DNA of 64,000 nucleotides from Chryseobacterium sp. MYb264 (GCF_035974275.1 NZ_CP142422.1:3968001-4032000), one strand, 5' to 3'. Counted from the first letter of the stretch, positions 1-9,347 are shown. Notes: a model not told the origin generated them from the letters alone. Numbers and translations are program-made.

Positions 1-129
1 GGAGTAAATCCAGCCTCATTGGGTAAAAAATTTAAACAATATAAGTTCAAAGACTCTTCAGGTAGGTTTGACATATTAATTGAGGTTGATGATGCAGGAA
101 ATATTATGAATGCATATCCACTGCTGTAA
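1..129 (+). CDS. C-terminal tail of a polymorphic (probably RHS) toxin, 5' partial
   Basis: The reading frame is open from the first base of the window to a TAA at 127-129, giving 42 residues. The end (…DILIEVDDAGNIMNAYPLL) has the beta-strand plus 'AYP' finish seen in many BECR-fold RNase toxins such as EndoU and colicin E5/D-like tips. That assignment is an inference from a short tail. A small acidic gene follows 19 bp downstream, the usual toxin-immunity order. The rest of the protein lies outside the window. Confidence 0.55.
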   Translation, partial: GVNPASLGKKFKQYKFKDSSGRFDILIEVDDAGNIMNAYPLL

Positions 130-148
130 AATAAAAATATTATACAAA

Positions 149-493
149 ATGAAATATACATTTAAAAAAGATATGTGGGGAGACACAATCTTACACTCTA
201 TTCAGAGTGAAGAAAGTACTATAAACCACTTTGGTAGTTGGAATTGGACACCACAAAAAATTCAAAGTTTAATTGACGGTGTGGAACAAAGCAAAAACAA
301 AGATTCTGATGAATCCTTTGACTGGCAAAATGAGGATGTTTTCTTCCGAAGCAATAAATATGGGGTTTTCTTTGTAGATCTAATGAAGCAAAGAGCAGGA
401 GAAAAGTCTAAAAAACAGGATTTGGATTTAGAGCACGATGAGTTTATTAAGTTTTTACAAGATTTTAAAAAATTTGTTGAAGAAAATAGTTGA
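149..493 (+). CDS. Probable immunity protein for the upstream toxin tail
   Basis: This is a small, soluble, charged protein of 114 aa with no signal peptide or membrane segment. An in-frame ATG exists at 110, but it lies inside the upstream toxin's coding region; the ATG at 149 (MKYTFKKDMWGD…) starts 19 bp after the toxin stop and is preferred. Position and size fit an immunity protein that neutralises the cognate toxin in the cytoplasm. I do not recognise the family, so the function rests on context alone. Confidence 0.6.
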   Translation: MKYTFKKDMWGDTILHSIQSEESTINHFGSWNWTPQKIQSLIDGVEQSKNKDSDESFDWQNEDVFFRSNKYGVFFVDLMKQRAGEKSKKQDLDLEHDEFIKFLQDFKKFVEENS

Positions 494-535
494 TAAATTG
501 GAGTAGTACCAAATAATTTTTAATTTATACCGTTT

Positions 536-643
536 TCTTTTTGAATTTACCTTCATAAACCCCGCAGGGGTTAAATATCAGTAGCGTCGGGTAAAACCCG
601 ATGAATACGTATTCAATGATCTTGTAACCCCGCAGGGGTTGAA
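536..643. repeat. Hairpin-rich interspersed repeat, copy 1
   Basis: Three short palindromes stand in a row: AACCCCGCAGGGGTT, CGGGTAAAACCCG after 'GTAGCGT', and a second AACCCCGCAGGGGTT. The block is preceded by 'TTTGAATTTACC'. The same order of elements recurs at 33924-34034. It has no coding potential and lies in the 454-bp space between the immunity gene and tRNA-Glu, which otherwise holds only two terminators. Confidence 0.7.
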
Positions 644-688
644 TAATGTAAAGGAAATTACAAACATAAAATGGTATTACTCGTACAT

Positions 689-728
689 AAAGAGACTGTC
701 TTAATTAATCAAAAGCAGTCTCTTTTTG
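689..728 (+). terminator. Rho-independent terminator
   Basis: AAAGAGACTG (689-698) pairs with CAGTCTCTTT (716-725) and a T-run follows. It lies downstream of the plus-strand toxin/immunity pair. Confidence 0.7.
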
Positions 729-894
729 GTTTCCAGAATTTATAAATCTTGAAGCTGTCAAGTTGTAAAAAAAACAAAAGTTAAAGAAACGGAAGAAAAG
801 TTTTAGCGAACAAAAAGATTTTCGAAATTTACCTTGTACAAAGCGTATATGAGTGTTCTTTTAAAATTTCGTGGAGATTCCGTTGACTTTTGGA

Positions 895-931
895 ATAAAA
901 AAATCCCTGAACCTTGTATTGATCAGGGATT
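895..931 (-). terminator. Terminator downstream of tRNA-Glu
   Basis: Read on the minus strand, AATCCCTGA (931-923) pairs with TCAGGGATT (910-902) and is followed by a run of T's. It sits 17 bp beyond the tRNA 3' end. Confidence 0.75.
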
Positions 932-947
932 GAATGATGTAGTTTGG

Positions 948-1019
948 TAGCCTATAGGAGAATCGAACTCCTGTTGCAAGGATGAAAACCTTGAGTCCTG
1001 ACCACTAGACGAATAGGCC
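948..1019 (-). tRNA. tRNA-Glu (anticodon TTC)
   Basis: On the minus strand a complete cloverleaf can be folded. The acceptor arm is GGCCTAT/ATAGGCT with discriminator A and a G-U first pair. The anticodon stem is CAAGG/CCTTG around the loop TTTTCAT, giving anticodon TTC. The T arm AGGAG…CTCCT contains GTTCGATTC. CCA is not encoded. A terminator follows. Confidence 0.95.
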
Positions 1020-1078
1020 AAATTTTGAGGTTGCAAAAGTAAGGATTAACTTTTTAACATCAAAATTATTTTTTAGGG

Positions 1079-2365
1079 TTATTTATAAACTTTCTGAATG
1101 ACAGTATTTTTAATTCCCTTAGCTTCTAAATCTTTTTGAGTTTTGACGGCATCTTCCAAAGTATACATCTTACCGTAGGTGTAATAGAAGACCCCGCTCT
1201 CTTTATTTCGGTCAACATCTTTAAGGGTCTGAATGATAAATGAATTGCCATTCAGCTTTTCACCGACGTATACTTCTATTGTATAATATCCTGAGTTCAG
1301 TCTCTGATTCGGCATAAACCCTACTGCATAGGCATTTTTAAAGCCTGCATCTTTAGCTGTTTTAATATTAATATCTTTTACGGAAGCCATATTGGTTACT
1401 CCGTAATAATATTTATACAGGCCATTCTCTTTGATGGGAAGAATATAGTTCAGTCCTTTAAGAGCAGGATCTCCGTCGTTATACTTGGTGGGAGCGCTCA
1501 TTAAAAGAATTCTGAAATCATTTTTTAAAGCAACCTCCGCCGGTTTTTCAGGTTCAGGCTTCTTCACGGCAACAGGGCCTCCTGATTTTCGGTCAATCGC
1601 TTTTTTATAATCAATAATAGCATCATAGATGCTTTCTGAAATTTCCTGTTGCCCTTTATCTGATGCCAGATAATGGCTCTCCTCGGGATGATTGATAAAT
1701 CCTGTTTCAATAAGTACAGAAGGCATCGCGTTCATACGAAGCACATGCAGGTTTTTCTGAAAAACTCCCCTGGAGAATCTTTTATCTTTATTTACAAAAT
1801 TATCTTCTACCAAACCTCCCAGCAATAAACTAGACTCCAGGTATTTACTTTGCTGAAGTTTCAGGGCAATTAATGATTCCGGAGAGCTTGCATCATAAGA
1901 ACCAAATGTCTGTTTATCTTTTTCATCCAGAAAGATCACATCATTTTCTCTTTTGGCCACTTCCAGATTGGTGTCATTCTGATCGGGTCCCTGAACATAG
2001 GTTTCAGTTCCGTACGCTGTATTTCTTGTCGCAGAGTTACAGTGAATAGACACGAAAAGATCTGCTTTACTTCTGTTGGCAAGATTGGTTCGGTCAGATA
2101 ATGACGGGTATTCGTCTATTTTTCTTGTGTAAATGACTTTGAAATCTTTATTTTTTTCAAGCATTGCCCCAACTTTAAGGGTAATGGCAAGGGTTACATC
2201 CTTCTCAGCCACTCTTCCTATGTCTGCATAATTCCTGTTGGCTCCATGGTCGCTGCCCCCGTGTCCTGCGTCTAAAACCACTGTGAATTTTTTTTGAGCG
2301 AAAATGATTTGGGAGACCAGTATAAGAAGAAATGATAAAATTATTTTAAAATTTTGTTTGTGCAT
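1079..2365 (-). CDS. N-acetylmuramoyl-L-alanine amidase (Amidase_3 family), exported
   Basis: The 428-aa protein hydrolyses the amide bond between MurNAc and the peptide stem in peptidoglycan, acting in the periplasm during cell separation or turnover. Residues 1-23 form a signal peptide ending …IIFAQ. The AmiC-type zinc site is visible: H35 in LDAGHGG, E54 in VAEKD, H108 in SIHCNS, and the catalytic Glu near residue 220 in VLIETGFINHPEE. The last ~140 residues resemble a SPOR-like peptidoglycan-binding module, which is an inference. It is transcribed away from the LptD-like gene, with 65 bp between the starts. Confidence 0.9.
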   Translation of the reverse strand: MHKQNFKIILSFLLILVSQIIFAQKKFTVVLDAGHGGSDHGANRNYADIGRVAEKDVTLAITLKVGAMLEKNKDFKVIYTRKIDEYPSLSDRTNLANRSKADLFVSIHCNSATRNTAYGTETYVQGPDQNDTNLEVAKRENDVIFLDEKDKQTFGSYDASSPESLIALKLQQSKYLESSLLLGGLVEDNFVNKDKRFSRGVFQKNLHVLRMNAMPSVLIETGFINHPEESHYLASDKGQQEISESIYDAIIDYKKAIDRKSGGPVAVKKPEPEKPAEVALKNDFRILLMSAPTKYNDGDPALKGLNYILPIKENGLYKYYYGVTNMASVKDINIKTAKDAGFKNAYAVGFMPNQRLNSGYYTIEVYVGEKLNGNSFIIQTLKDVDRNKESGVFYYTYGKMYTLEDAVKTQKDLEAKGIKNTVIQKVYK

Positions 2366-2387
2366 CTTACAGTTTTAAAAATTATAT

Positions 2388-2395
2388 TAATTTTG
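2388..2395 (+). promoter_or_regulatory. Candidate -7 element for the LptD-like gene
   Basis: TAATTTTG matches the Bacteroidota -7 consensus TAnnTTTG and lies 36 bp before the TTG start at 2431. No convincing -33 TTTG is seen at the expected distance. Confidence 0.4.
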
Positions 2396-2430
2396 AGCCA
2401 TAATTATATACCTATAAATATATACAAAAA

Positions 2431-5019
2431 TTGGTCAAAACCGTCTTCAAAAATATACTACAAATTTTAATTATCCTAATTTTTAACAATTTTTTAGCAC
2501 AGAAAACTCCTGAAAAATTGCCTAAAAATGCGGTTAATGATACTATTTCCAAAAAGGATACCATTGTTGCAAAAAAGGAATCCTTAGATGATATTCTTCA
2601 GACTAAGGCTGATGATATACGCCGAGATGTGCCTAAAAAGATGATTTATCTGAACAAAAATGCTCAGGTAAAATATCAGGATATGCAGATCGACGCCGAT
2701 TATATTTCTATTGATGAGCAGAAAAATCTCATTTTCGCTCGCGGAAAGCAAGATTCTTTAGGCAGAAAAATTATCGAACCTGTCATTACCAATCAGGGTG
2801 GAAAGAAATATGAGACCGATCAGTTTAATTATAATTATAAAACAAAACAGGCCATCGCCTATAACGCCAGAACGGAAGAAAGTGAAGGGGTAATTATTGC
2901 TGAAAAAACAAAAAAATATAACGATTCCGTTTTCTTCATGAGACGTGGGAAGTATACGACCGACGAATATTTTCTGAAGAAAAAAGATACCGTTTCGGAT
3001 TATTATCTTTTGGCGCCTCACATCAAGCTGGTTAAAACAAAAAATAAATCTCAAATTGTAACAGGCCCCATTCAGATGTATATCGAAGAAGTGCCGACGC
3101 CTTTAATTATGCCGTTTGCCATTCTTCCTTTTTCAGATAAAAGGTCGGCCGGTATCCTGATTCCCAGTTTTGGGGAAAGAGAAGATGTTGGTTTCTTTTT
3201 AAATAGTATCGGGTATTATCAACCAATTGGTGAGCATTTCGATATTAAAGTGCTGGCCGATCTCTATACTAAAGGAAGCTGGAATTTCCGTCCAGAGATG
3301 AATTATGTGAAAAAATACCGCTACAATGGTAACTTTTCTGCAGATATCGGAACTACGGTAAGAGGTATTAAAGGGCTTGATGATTATACCAAAACAAGTA
3401 CCTACAGAATTGCCTGGAGACATACTCAGGATACAAAAGCAAACCCGTTCCTTACATTTTCTGCTTCGGTGGATATTGTAAGTAACAGGTTCTATAATAA
3501 TACAATCAATAATAATTATATTTTTAATCAGAATGTATTAAATACTCAGCAAAACTCAACGGTAACGGTTACCAAGAGATTTTTGAAATTGCCGGTTACT
3601 ATTACAGGAACGGCTTCCTATTCTCAGAATTTTGCAACAGGAAATTCAGATTTGCGTTTGCCACAGATGAACGTTGCGATCAATCAGTTTTATTTATTTA
3701 AATCTAAAACAGGGGTGAGACAAGGTTTATTGGAAAATATTACAGTAAACACAGGGTTGAATTTATCCAATTATGTTTCCACAACAGAAGGAGAGCTTTT
3801 CACTCCGGCCATGTGGGAAAAAATGCAGACAGGTTTAAAGAATAATATTTCATTGGGAACCAATACAACGGTGGCGAAATATTTTACTTTCAGTTTAGGA
3901 GCGAATATCGATAACGCTTTAACGACAAAAACATTAACGAGAACTTACGACCCGATCATTAATAAAGATGTGGATGTTGTTAATAAAAATATCGCAGGAT
4001 ATTCTATTTTCTCAACAACTGCGAGTTTGCAGACTACGCTTTATGGTATGATGAAATTCAAGAAAGGAGGAGCTGTAGAAGCGGTGAGGCATATGATGAC
4101 GCCGAGTATCGGTTTTACCTATTCACCTGATTTTGGAGGTTCCGGTTTTGGATATTTTAAGAATTATTATAATGCCAACGGAGCTTTAACTACCTATTCG
4201 ATTTTTGAAAAAGGAATCGTTGGACAGCCTACAAGTGGCATGGTTGGTGCATTAGGTATTAACGTTGGAAACAATGTTGAGATGAAAGTAAAATCTAAGA
4301 AAGATTCAACGGGAGTAAAAAAAGTAAAGATTTTCGAATCATTAAACTTCTCGGCCAACTATAACTTTGCGGCGAAAGATCACCCTTGGTCTGTATTTTC
4401 AATCAACGGGCAATCTTCTTTCTTTGAAAATAAACTGAGTGTCAATACGAGTTTGACGCTTGATCCTTATAAAATCATGTTTCTTCCCGGAGTAGAGCAG
4501 GGAATCAGAACAGAGGAATTTGGACATTTCAGTGTTCAGGGATTCAATGTTCAGTTATCGTATCCTTTAAGCAGCGAGATTTTTGGTGAGAAAACAGATT
4601 ATGCCAAAAAGTATTCCCAGAAAGGGGAGGTGCGAAATGAAAATTATTATTTTGATGATGATAATTACGCCCGTTTCGATCAGGCATGGACTTTGAATGT
4701 TAATGCAAACTACGCCTATACAAGAAACGCAACAAGAAATGCAAATAAAATTGCATCCGTAGGTTTGGATGGAAGTATTAAATTAACTCCATATTGGAAT
4801 ATCAACGGAAGCACGCATTATGATATGGTGACTAAACAATTGGCTTATACGAGAATTGGTTTTTCGAGAGATCAGCGAAGTTTTACAATCAACTTCAACT
4901 GGGTTCCTTTCGGTCAGTATAAAGTGTATGACTTCTTTATCGGTATTAAAGCCAATATTTTGAGTGATGCACTGAAGTATAAAGACAGAAGTTTTACACA
5001 GCCAAATTCACCGTTCTAA
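2431..5019 (+). CDS. LptD/OstA-like outer-membrane LPS assembly protein
   Basis: This 862-aa protein has a signal peptide (about residues 1-23, ending …FLAQ). An OstA-like N-terminal region at about 60-180 (YLNKNAQVKYQDMQIDADYI) precedes a long C-terminal region rich in alternating aromatic strands, typical of an outer-membrane barrel. LptD inserts LPS in the outer leaflet of the outer membrane. The start is a TTG; upstream in frame there is only a stop at 2401, and no ATG gives a signal peptide. Bacteroidota LptD-like proteins are divergent, so the function is by family resemblance. Confidence 0.8.
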   Translation: MVKTVFKNILQILIILIFNNFLAQKTPEKLPKNAVNDTISKKDTIVAKKESLDDILQTKADDIRRDVPKKMIYLNKNAQVKYQDMQIDADYISIDEQKNLIFARGKQDSLGRKIIEPVITNQGGKKYETDQFNYNYKTKQAIAYNARTEESEGVIIAEKTKKYNDSVFFMRRGKYTTDEYFLKKKDTVSDYYLLAPHIKLVKTKNKSQIVTGPIQMYIEEVPTPLIMPFAILPFSDKRSAGILIPSFGEREDVGFFLNSIGYYQPIGEHFDIKVLADLYTKGSWNFRPEMNYVKKYRYNGNFSADIGTTVRGIKGLDDYTKTSTYRIAWRHTQDTKANPFLTFSASVDIVSNRFYNNTINNNYIFNQNVLNTQQNSTVTVTKRFLKLPVTITGTASYSQNFATGNSDLRLPQMNVAINQFYLFKSKTGVRQGLLENITVNTGLNLSNYVSTTEGELFTPAMWEKMQTGLKNNISLGTNTTVAKYFTFSLGANIDNALTTKTLTRTYDPIINKDVDVVNKNIAGYSIFSTTASLQTTLYGMMKFKKGGAVEAVRHMMTPSIGFTYSPDFGGSGFGYFKNYYNANGALTTYSIFEKGIVGQPTSGMVGALGINVGNNVEMKVKSKKDSTGVKKVKIFESLNFSANYNFAAKDHPWSVFSINGQSSFFENKLSVNTSLTLDPYKIMFLPGVEQGIRTEEFGHFSVQGFNVQLSYPLSSEIFGEKTDYAKKYSQKGEVRNENYYFDDDNYARFDQAWTLNVNANYAYTRNATRNANKIASVGLDGSIKLTPYWNINGSTHYDMVTKQLAYTRIGFSRDQRSFTINFNWVPFGQYKVYDFFIGIKANILSDALKYKDRSFTQPNSPF

Positions 5020-5086
5020 GATCGGACATAGATTTAAAGATAGAAATAGAATATAAATTTTATATTTGCACCCAAAATAAATTCTA

Positions 5087-5467
5087 ATGAAACAAATAAT
5101 CAACACAGTTAACGCTCCTGCGGCTATCGGACCTTATTCACAAGCGAATCTTGCCAATGGTGTTTTATACATCTCTGGTCAGATTCCTGTAGATCCTGCC
5201 ACCGGAAAATTGGTAGAAGGTATTGAGAAGGAAACACACCAGGTAATGAAAAACCTTGAGGCGATCCTTACAGAAGCGGGGATGACTTTTAAAAACGTGG
5301 TAAAAGCTACCATCTTCCTTAAAAGTATGGACGATTTTGCGGTAATGAACGATATTTATGCGTCTTATTTAGATACGGAAAGCTTTCCGGCTCGTGAAAC
5401 GGTACAGGTTTCTTGCCTGCCAAAAAATGTTGACATTGAAATTTCTATGATTGCACATCAGGATTAA
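5087..5467 (+). CDS. ridA: RidA family reactive intermediate/imine deaminase
   Basis: The 126-aa length is normal for the RidA/YjgF/UK114 family, cytosolic homotrimers that hydrolyse enamine/imine intermediates released by PLP enzymes. Hallmarks are IGPYSQA near the N-terminus, YISGQIPVDPATG, and the C-terminal signature ESFPARETVQVSCLP. That signature holds the conserved Arg (in PAR) that binds the substrate carboxylate. The next gene overlaps its stop by one base, which suggests co-transcription. Confidence 0.95.
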   Translation: MKQIINTVNAPAAIGPYSQANLANGVLYISGQIPVDPATGKLVEGIEKETHQVMKNLEAILTEAGMTFKNVVKATIFLKSMDDFAVMNDIYASYLDTESFPARETVQVSCLPKNVDIEISMIAHQD

Positions 5468-5922
5468 TGAACATCTTTAGAAATACATTAGCGGTTATTG
5501 TAGGGCTTGGTATTGCAGGGCTTATTATTACTCTTGGTATAAGGGTTTTTCCGCAATGGGTTACTTTTGAAGCTTTTGCTCCCTTTGAGCATTGGCAAAG
5601 GTTTCTTTTCAGTATGAAAGATGATCAGGCATTCTTCGGTTTTCTGTTGTTTATTTCCGGTTTGGGAACTACAGTAGGAGGTGTGGTAACAGCGGTGATT
5701 GTAAAATATGCCAAAGTAGCCTACGCTATTCTTATCGGCTTCATCATGCTGTTTATAGCGATGCTGGATGTTATTATTTTTCCGTATCATCCTACATTTT
5801 ATAAGATCTCTATATTCCTAACGTTTTTCCCGTTTTCATGGATAGGAGGAAAGATTGTAGAAGTGATTTATGAACGAAACAAAAAGAAAAGAATCGCTGA
5901 CAAAATGAATAATAAATCTTAA
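5467..5922 (+). CDS. Small integral membrane protein of unknown function
   Basis: The 151-aa protein has about four hydrophobic segments (residues ~7-25, ~55-75, ~82-107 and ~112-130) and a basic C-terminal tail (YERNKKKRIADKMNNKS). No catalytic motif is visible. The ATG overlaps the last base of the ridA stop (TAATG), so translation is probably coupled. A strong bidirectional terminator closes the operon. The function cannot be assigned from the sequence. Confidence 0.75.
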   Translation: MNIFRNTLAVIVGLGIAGLIITLGIRVFPQWVTFEAFAPFEHWQRFLFSMKDDQAFFGFLLFISGLGTTVGGVVTAVIVKYAKVAYAILIGFIMLFIAMLDVIIFPYHPTFYKISIFLTFFPFSWIGGKIVEVIYERNKKKRIADKMNNKS

Positions 5923-5940
5923 TTGATTTAGACCAAAATA

Positions 5941-5975
5941 AAAACGGGCTGCAAAATAGTTTTGCAGCCCGTTTT
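5941..5975. terminator. Strong bidirectional terminator
   Basis: Perfect 16-bp arms AAAACGGGCTGCAAAA / TTTTGCAGCCCGTTTT surround a 3-base loop (TAG). The A- and T-runs at either end let it serve both the ridA operon (+) and htrA (-). Confidence 0.9.
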
Positions 5976-6009
5976 CGTTGATATGAAATGTTTGTTTAGC
6001 ACTAAATGA

Positions 6010-7557
6010 TTAAGGCATTTTAAAACCTCTCTGGTATCCTCTTCCGTAGTCATCCATGTATTTGATCTGTCCTGTTCCGTTAAATTTATTTAAAAGACTT
6101 TCTACATCTTTTTGAGAATTTACCGGTTTTCCATTAATTTCGGTGATAATGTAGCCGTCAACAACACCTGCTTTAGCAATTTCACTCCCTTCCACTACAT
6201 TTTTAGCGACCACTCCACTGGTTAAACCGTAGTAGGCTTTCGTTCTGTCATCAAGACCCTGGAATTCTGCTCCCAGTTTTTCCGTTACCGTAAGATCTGC
6301 TTTTGTTCTGGTAGAAGTTCCGCCTTTCTGATCTTTCAAGGTTACGGTAGTTGTATTTTCTTTCCCGTTTCTTACATATACCAACTGAACTTTATCTCCA
6401 GGACGTTTGCTTCCGATTGACATAGATAAATCTGCAAAGTCTGTGATGTTTGTAGCATCAATTTTCGTGATGACGTCTCCAACTTTCAATCCTGCATCTT
6501 CGGCACCACTGTTGTCTCCAAAGCCTAATATGTAAACTCCTGAGCCCGCTTTAATATTGGTTTTTTTCTGCTTATTGTAAGCTGCTACCTGCATATCATC
6601 GGATAAGTCTAATGACTGTACACCTAAGAAACCTCTCTGTACAATACCGAATTTCTTAATATCTTCAACAATTTTTCTGGCTAAATTTGAAGGAACAGCA
6701 AATCCGTATCCCTGGTAATAACCTGTCGTAGACTGGATCGCTGAGTTGATACCAATTAATTCTCCATTCGTATTCACCAAAGCACCTCCGGAGTTTCCAG
6801 GGTTAATGGCTGCATCAGTCTGAATAAAACTTTCAATTGGGTTAGTTGCTTTACCTTGACCTCCTAAAATTCCGATACCTCTACCTTTCGCAGAAATAAT
6901 ACCGGCTGTTACTGTTGAGTTCAATCCAAGTGGGTTACCCACTGCCAATGCCCATTGTCCAACTTCAATATTATCAGAATTAGCAAAATTTAAATAAGGT
7001 AATCCTTTTTCTTCGATCTTTAATAGAGAAATATCCGTATTCGGGTCTGTCCCTATTAAGGTCGCGATATATGATTTTTTATTGCTTAAAACAACTTCAA
7101 GTTTACTTGCTCCTGCTACCACGTGATTGTTGGAGATGATGTATCCGTCAGGAGAGATAATAACCCCTGACCCCATACCTGATGGCATATTATCTGGAGT
7201 CTGTTGTTGCTGTTGCTTTTGTCTTTGCTGACCTCTTCCTCCGCCTCCAAATGGATCACCGAAAAAGAAATCGAATAAATCCTGTTCAGAAGCTCTGTTG
7301 CCTCCCGAAGAAGCTCTGTTCTGATAGTTTTTAATCGTTACCACAGCCGGAACGGTTGTTTTAGCTGCTTTTACGAAGTCGTCACCCACCGCAGCAGTAT
7401 TCATCCCTGCAAAAGAAACATTCGATGCCTTTGTAAAGTAGGATTGATCTTCATTATTAGAACCGTGGCCAAAATATTGTATCGTTCCAACGGTAGTAGC
7501 TCCTGAGATAACTCCAACTACTGCAAATGGTAATAGTTTTTTTAAAGTACTCTTCAT
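6010..7557 (-). CDS. HtrA/DegP-family periplasmic serine protease-chaperone
   Basis: The 515-aa protein handles misfolded envelope proteins in the periplasm. An N-terminal hydrophobic segment (~9-25) is a signal peptide or anchor. The trypsin-like catalytic triad is H145 (SNNHVV), D175 (DPNTDISLL) and S256 (NPGNSGGAL). A Gln/Gly-rich loop (GGGGRGQQRQKQQQQQ, ~103-118) precedes the His, as in the DegP Q-linker. Two PDZ domains follow, at about 300-400 and 425-510. It is monocistronic, between the terminator at 5941 and a 408-bp upstream space. Confidence 0.93.
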   Translation of the reverse strand: MKSTLKKLLPFAVVGVISGATTVGTIQYFGHGSNNEDQSYFTKASNVSFAGMNTAAVGDDFVKAAKTTVPAVVTIKNYQNRASSGGNRASEQDLFDFFFGDPFGGGGRGQQRQKQQQQQTPDNMPSGMGSGVIISPDGYIISNNHVVAGASKLEVVLSNKKSYIATLIGTDPNTDISLLKIEEKGLPYLNFANSDNIEVGQWALAVGNPLGLNSTVTAGIISAKGRGIGILGGQGKATNPIESFIQTDAAINPGNSGGALVNTNGELIGINSAIQSTTGYYQGYGFAVPSNLARKIVEDIKKFGIVQRGFLGVQSLDLSDDMQVAAYNKQKKTNIKAGSGVYILGFGDNSGAEDAGLKVGDVITKIDATNITDFADLSMSIGSKRPGDKVQLVYVRNGKENTTTVTLKDQKGGTSTRTKADLTVTEKLGAEFQGLDDRTKAYYGLTSGVVAKNVVEGSEIAKAGVVDGYIITEINGKPVNSQKDVESLLNKFNGTGQIKYMDDYGRGYQRGFKMP

Positions 7558-7612
7558 TGTTATATCTTCTTTATTATTTATTAATTTTTTAAACTTTTCA
7601 TTTTAGTGTAAA

Positions 7613-7620
7613 CAAATTTA
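7613..7620 (-). promoter_or_regulatory. Candidate -7 element of the htrA promoter
   Basis: On the minus strand this reads TAAATTTG, matching TAnnTTTG, about 56 bp before the htrA ATG. No clear -33 TTTG is visible. The rest of 7558-7965 is AT-rich and non-coding. Confidence 0.35.
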
Positions 7621-7826
7621 ATGCTAAATAGGTATGCGATTGGTACGCAATGTTTCAGTTTTAACTAAAATTTAACTAGAATAAGATTATTTTATGTGTT
7701 ATGTCATAATTATATCTCGTAATTAACAAAACTTAAAATTATATTAAATGACAATCTGACATACTATAGATGTCAATATGGACATAAAAGTTAAATATAA
7801 TCTTTTTATTGGAAGGTACGCTGCCA

Positions 7827-7857
7827 CCCTTGTCAAGGTTTTAAACCTTGATAAGGG
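7827..7857. repeat. Palindrome upstream of trhO
   Basis: CCCTTGTCAAGGTTT pairs with AAACCTTGATAAGGG across a 31-bp window with one mismatch. It lacks a T-run on the plus side and may be an intergenic repeat unit or a protein-binding site. Confidence 0.5.
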
Positions 7858-7923
7858 TTCGTCAACCAACAACCAAGCACTATCATCCATCAATTAAAAA
7901 CCAACAACCAAATTAAAAATTCC

Positions 7924-7931
7924 TATCTTTG
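7924..7931 (+). promoter_or_regulatory. -7 element of the trhO operon
   Basis: TATCTTTG is a full match to the Bacteroidota -7 consensus, 35 bp before the trhO ATG. The -33 region is A/C-rich without a good TTTG. Confidence 0.5.
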
Positions 7932-7965
7932 CAAAAATATTTTTCTCACTTAAAAAGTTTATAGC

Positions 7966-9342
7966 ATGCAACTGTATAACACCTTAAGCGCAGAAGAAAG
8001 AGCTCAACTTATTGATGAAGCTGGTAAGGAACGCCTTACACTGTCTTTCTATGCGTATGCCAATCTTTCAGATCCCAAAAAATTTCGCGACGAATTATTT
8101 ATAGCCTGGAATGCTCTTGATGCACTTGGTCGTATTTATGTTGCCCATGAAGGAATTAATGCTCAGATGAGTATTCCTGCAGAAAATTTTGAGGCTTTCC
8201 GTGATACGCTTGAAGTATATGACTTCATGAAAGGAATTCGTCTGAATGTAGCGGTAGAGCAAGACAATCATTCATTTTTAAAATTAACCATAAAAGTAAG
8301 ACATAAAATCGTTGCCGATGGATTGAATGACGACACTTTTGATGTTACCAATAAAGGAATTCACCTGAAAGCACAGGAATTCAATGATATGCTTTCTGAT
8401 CCGAATACAATTGTAGTAGATTTCAGAAATCATTACGAAAGTGAAGTGGGCCATTTTGAAGGAGCCATAACACCGGATGTTGAAAATTTCAGAGAAAGTT
8501 TACCGATTATCAACGATCAGTTACAGGATTTTAAAGAAGATAAAAACCTTTTGATGTATTGTACAGGAGGAATTCGTTGTGAAAAAGCGAGTGCCTATTT
8601 CAAACATCAGGGTTTTAAAAATGTCTATCAGCTGGAAGGTGGGATTATTGAATATACCCGACAGATCAAGGAAGAAAATATTGAAAGTAAATTCATTGGA
8701 AAAAACTTCGTATTCGATCACCGTTTAGGAGAAAGAATTACAGACGATATCATTGCTAAATGCCACCAATGTGGAAAACCGTGTGATAACCACACCAATT
8801 GTGCCAATGATGCCTGTCACTTATTATTCATTCAATGTGATGAATGTAAGGAAGTCATGGAAAATACATGTTCTACGGAATGTCTTGAAACCATTCATTT
8901 GCCGTGGAATGAGCAGGTAGCCAAAAGAAAAGGGTTACAGGTCGGAAATAAAGTGTTCAGAAAAGGAAAGTCTGAAGCTTTGAAATTTAAAACCTCAGGA
9001 GATCTTACCACTCAGATTTTAGCGAAAGCGGAAAAAACTGAAACAAGAGATATTCGTAAGAAAATTGCCGTTAAAAAGGTGTTGATCGGAAAAGGAGAAC
9101 ATTATTATTCTAAATCGAAGATTGGACAGTTTTTAATTGAGAACAAAGAGCTGTCTATTGGAGATAAAGTGTTAATTTCCGGACCGACAACTGGTGAACA
9201 GGAATTTACGATTACTCAGATATTTGCGAACGGAGGTCCTTGCGAAACGGCAAAGGCGGGAGATCAGATTACTTTTGAGATTCCTTTTAAAGTTCGTATG
9301 TCTGACAAATTATACAAAATCATAGCTCCCGAAAATGCATAA
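7966..9342 (+). CDS. trhO: tRNA U34 hydroxylase TrhO (rhodanese family) with an extra C-terminal beta domain
   Basis: TrhO (YceA) makes 5-hydroxyuridine at tRNA position 34 in an oxygen-dependent reaction. The N-terminal ~100 residues match the TrhO fold (SFYAYANLSDP, VAHEGINAQ). The rhodanese domain follows, with catalytic C199 in CTGGIRCEKA. A cysteine-rich zinc-binding-like segment follows at ~263-310 (CHQCGKPCDNHTNC…CDECKEV). At 458 aa it is ~110 residues longer than the E. coli enzyme. The tail from about 370 (…IGDKVLISGPTTG…AGDQITFEIP…) resembles the C-terminal beta-barrel of U32-family proteins, which include TrhP. The first part is secure; the tail assignment is an inference. Confidence 0.9.
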   Translation: MQLYNTLSAEERAQLIDEAGKERLTLSFYAYANLSDPKKFRDELFIAWNALDALGRIYVAHEGINAQMSIPAENFEAFRDTLEVYDFMKGIRLNVAVEQDNHSFLKLTIKVRHKIVADGLNDDTFDVTNKGIHLKAQEFNDMLSDPNTIVVDFRNHYESEVGHFEGAITPDVENFRESLPIINDQLQDFKEDKNLLMYCTGGIRCEKASAYFKHQGFKNVYQLEGGIIEYTRQIKEENIESKFIGKNFVFDHRLGERITDDIIAKCHQCGKPCDNHTNCANDACHLLFIQCDECKEVMENTCSTECLETIHLPWNEQVAKRKGLQVGNKVFRKGKSEALKFKTSGDLTTQILAKAEKTETRDIRKKIAVKKVLIGKGEHYYSKSKIGQFLIENKELSIGDKVLISGPTTGEQEFTITQIFANGGPCETAKAGDQITFEIPFKVRMSDKLYKIIAPENA

Positions 9343-9347
9343 TCATT

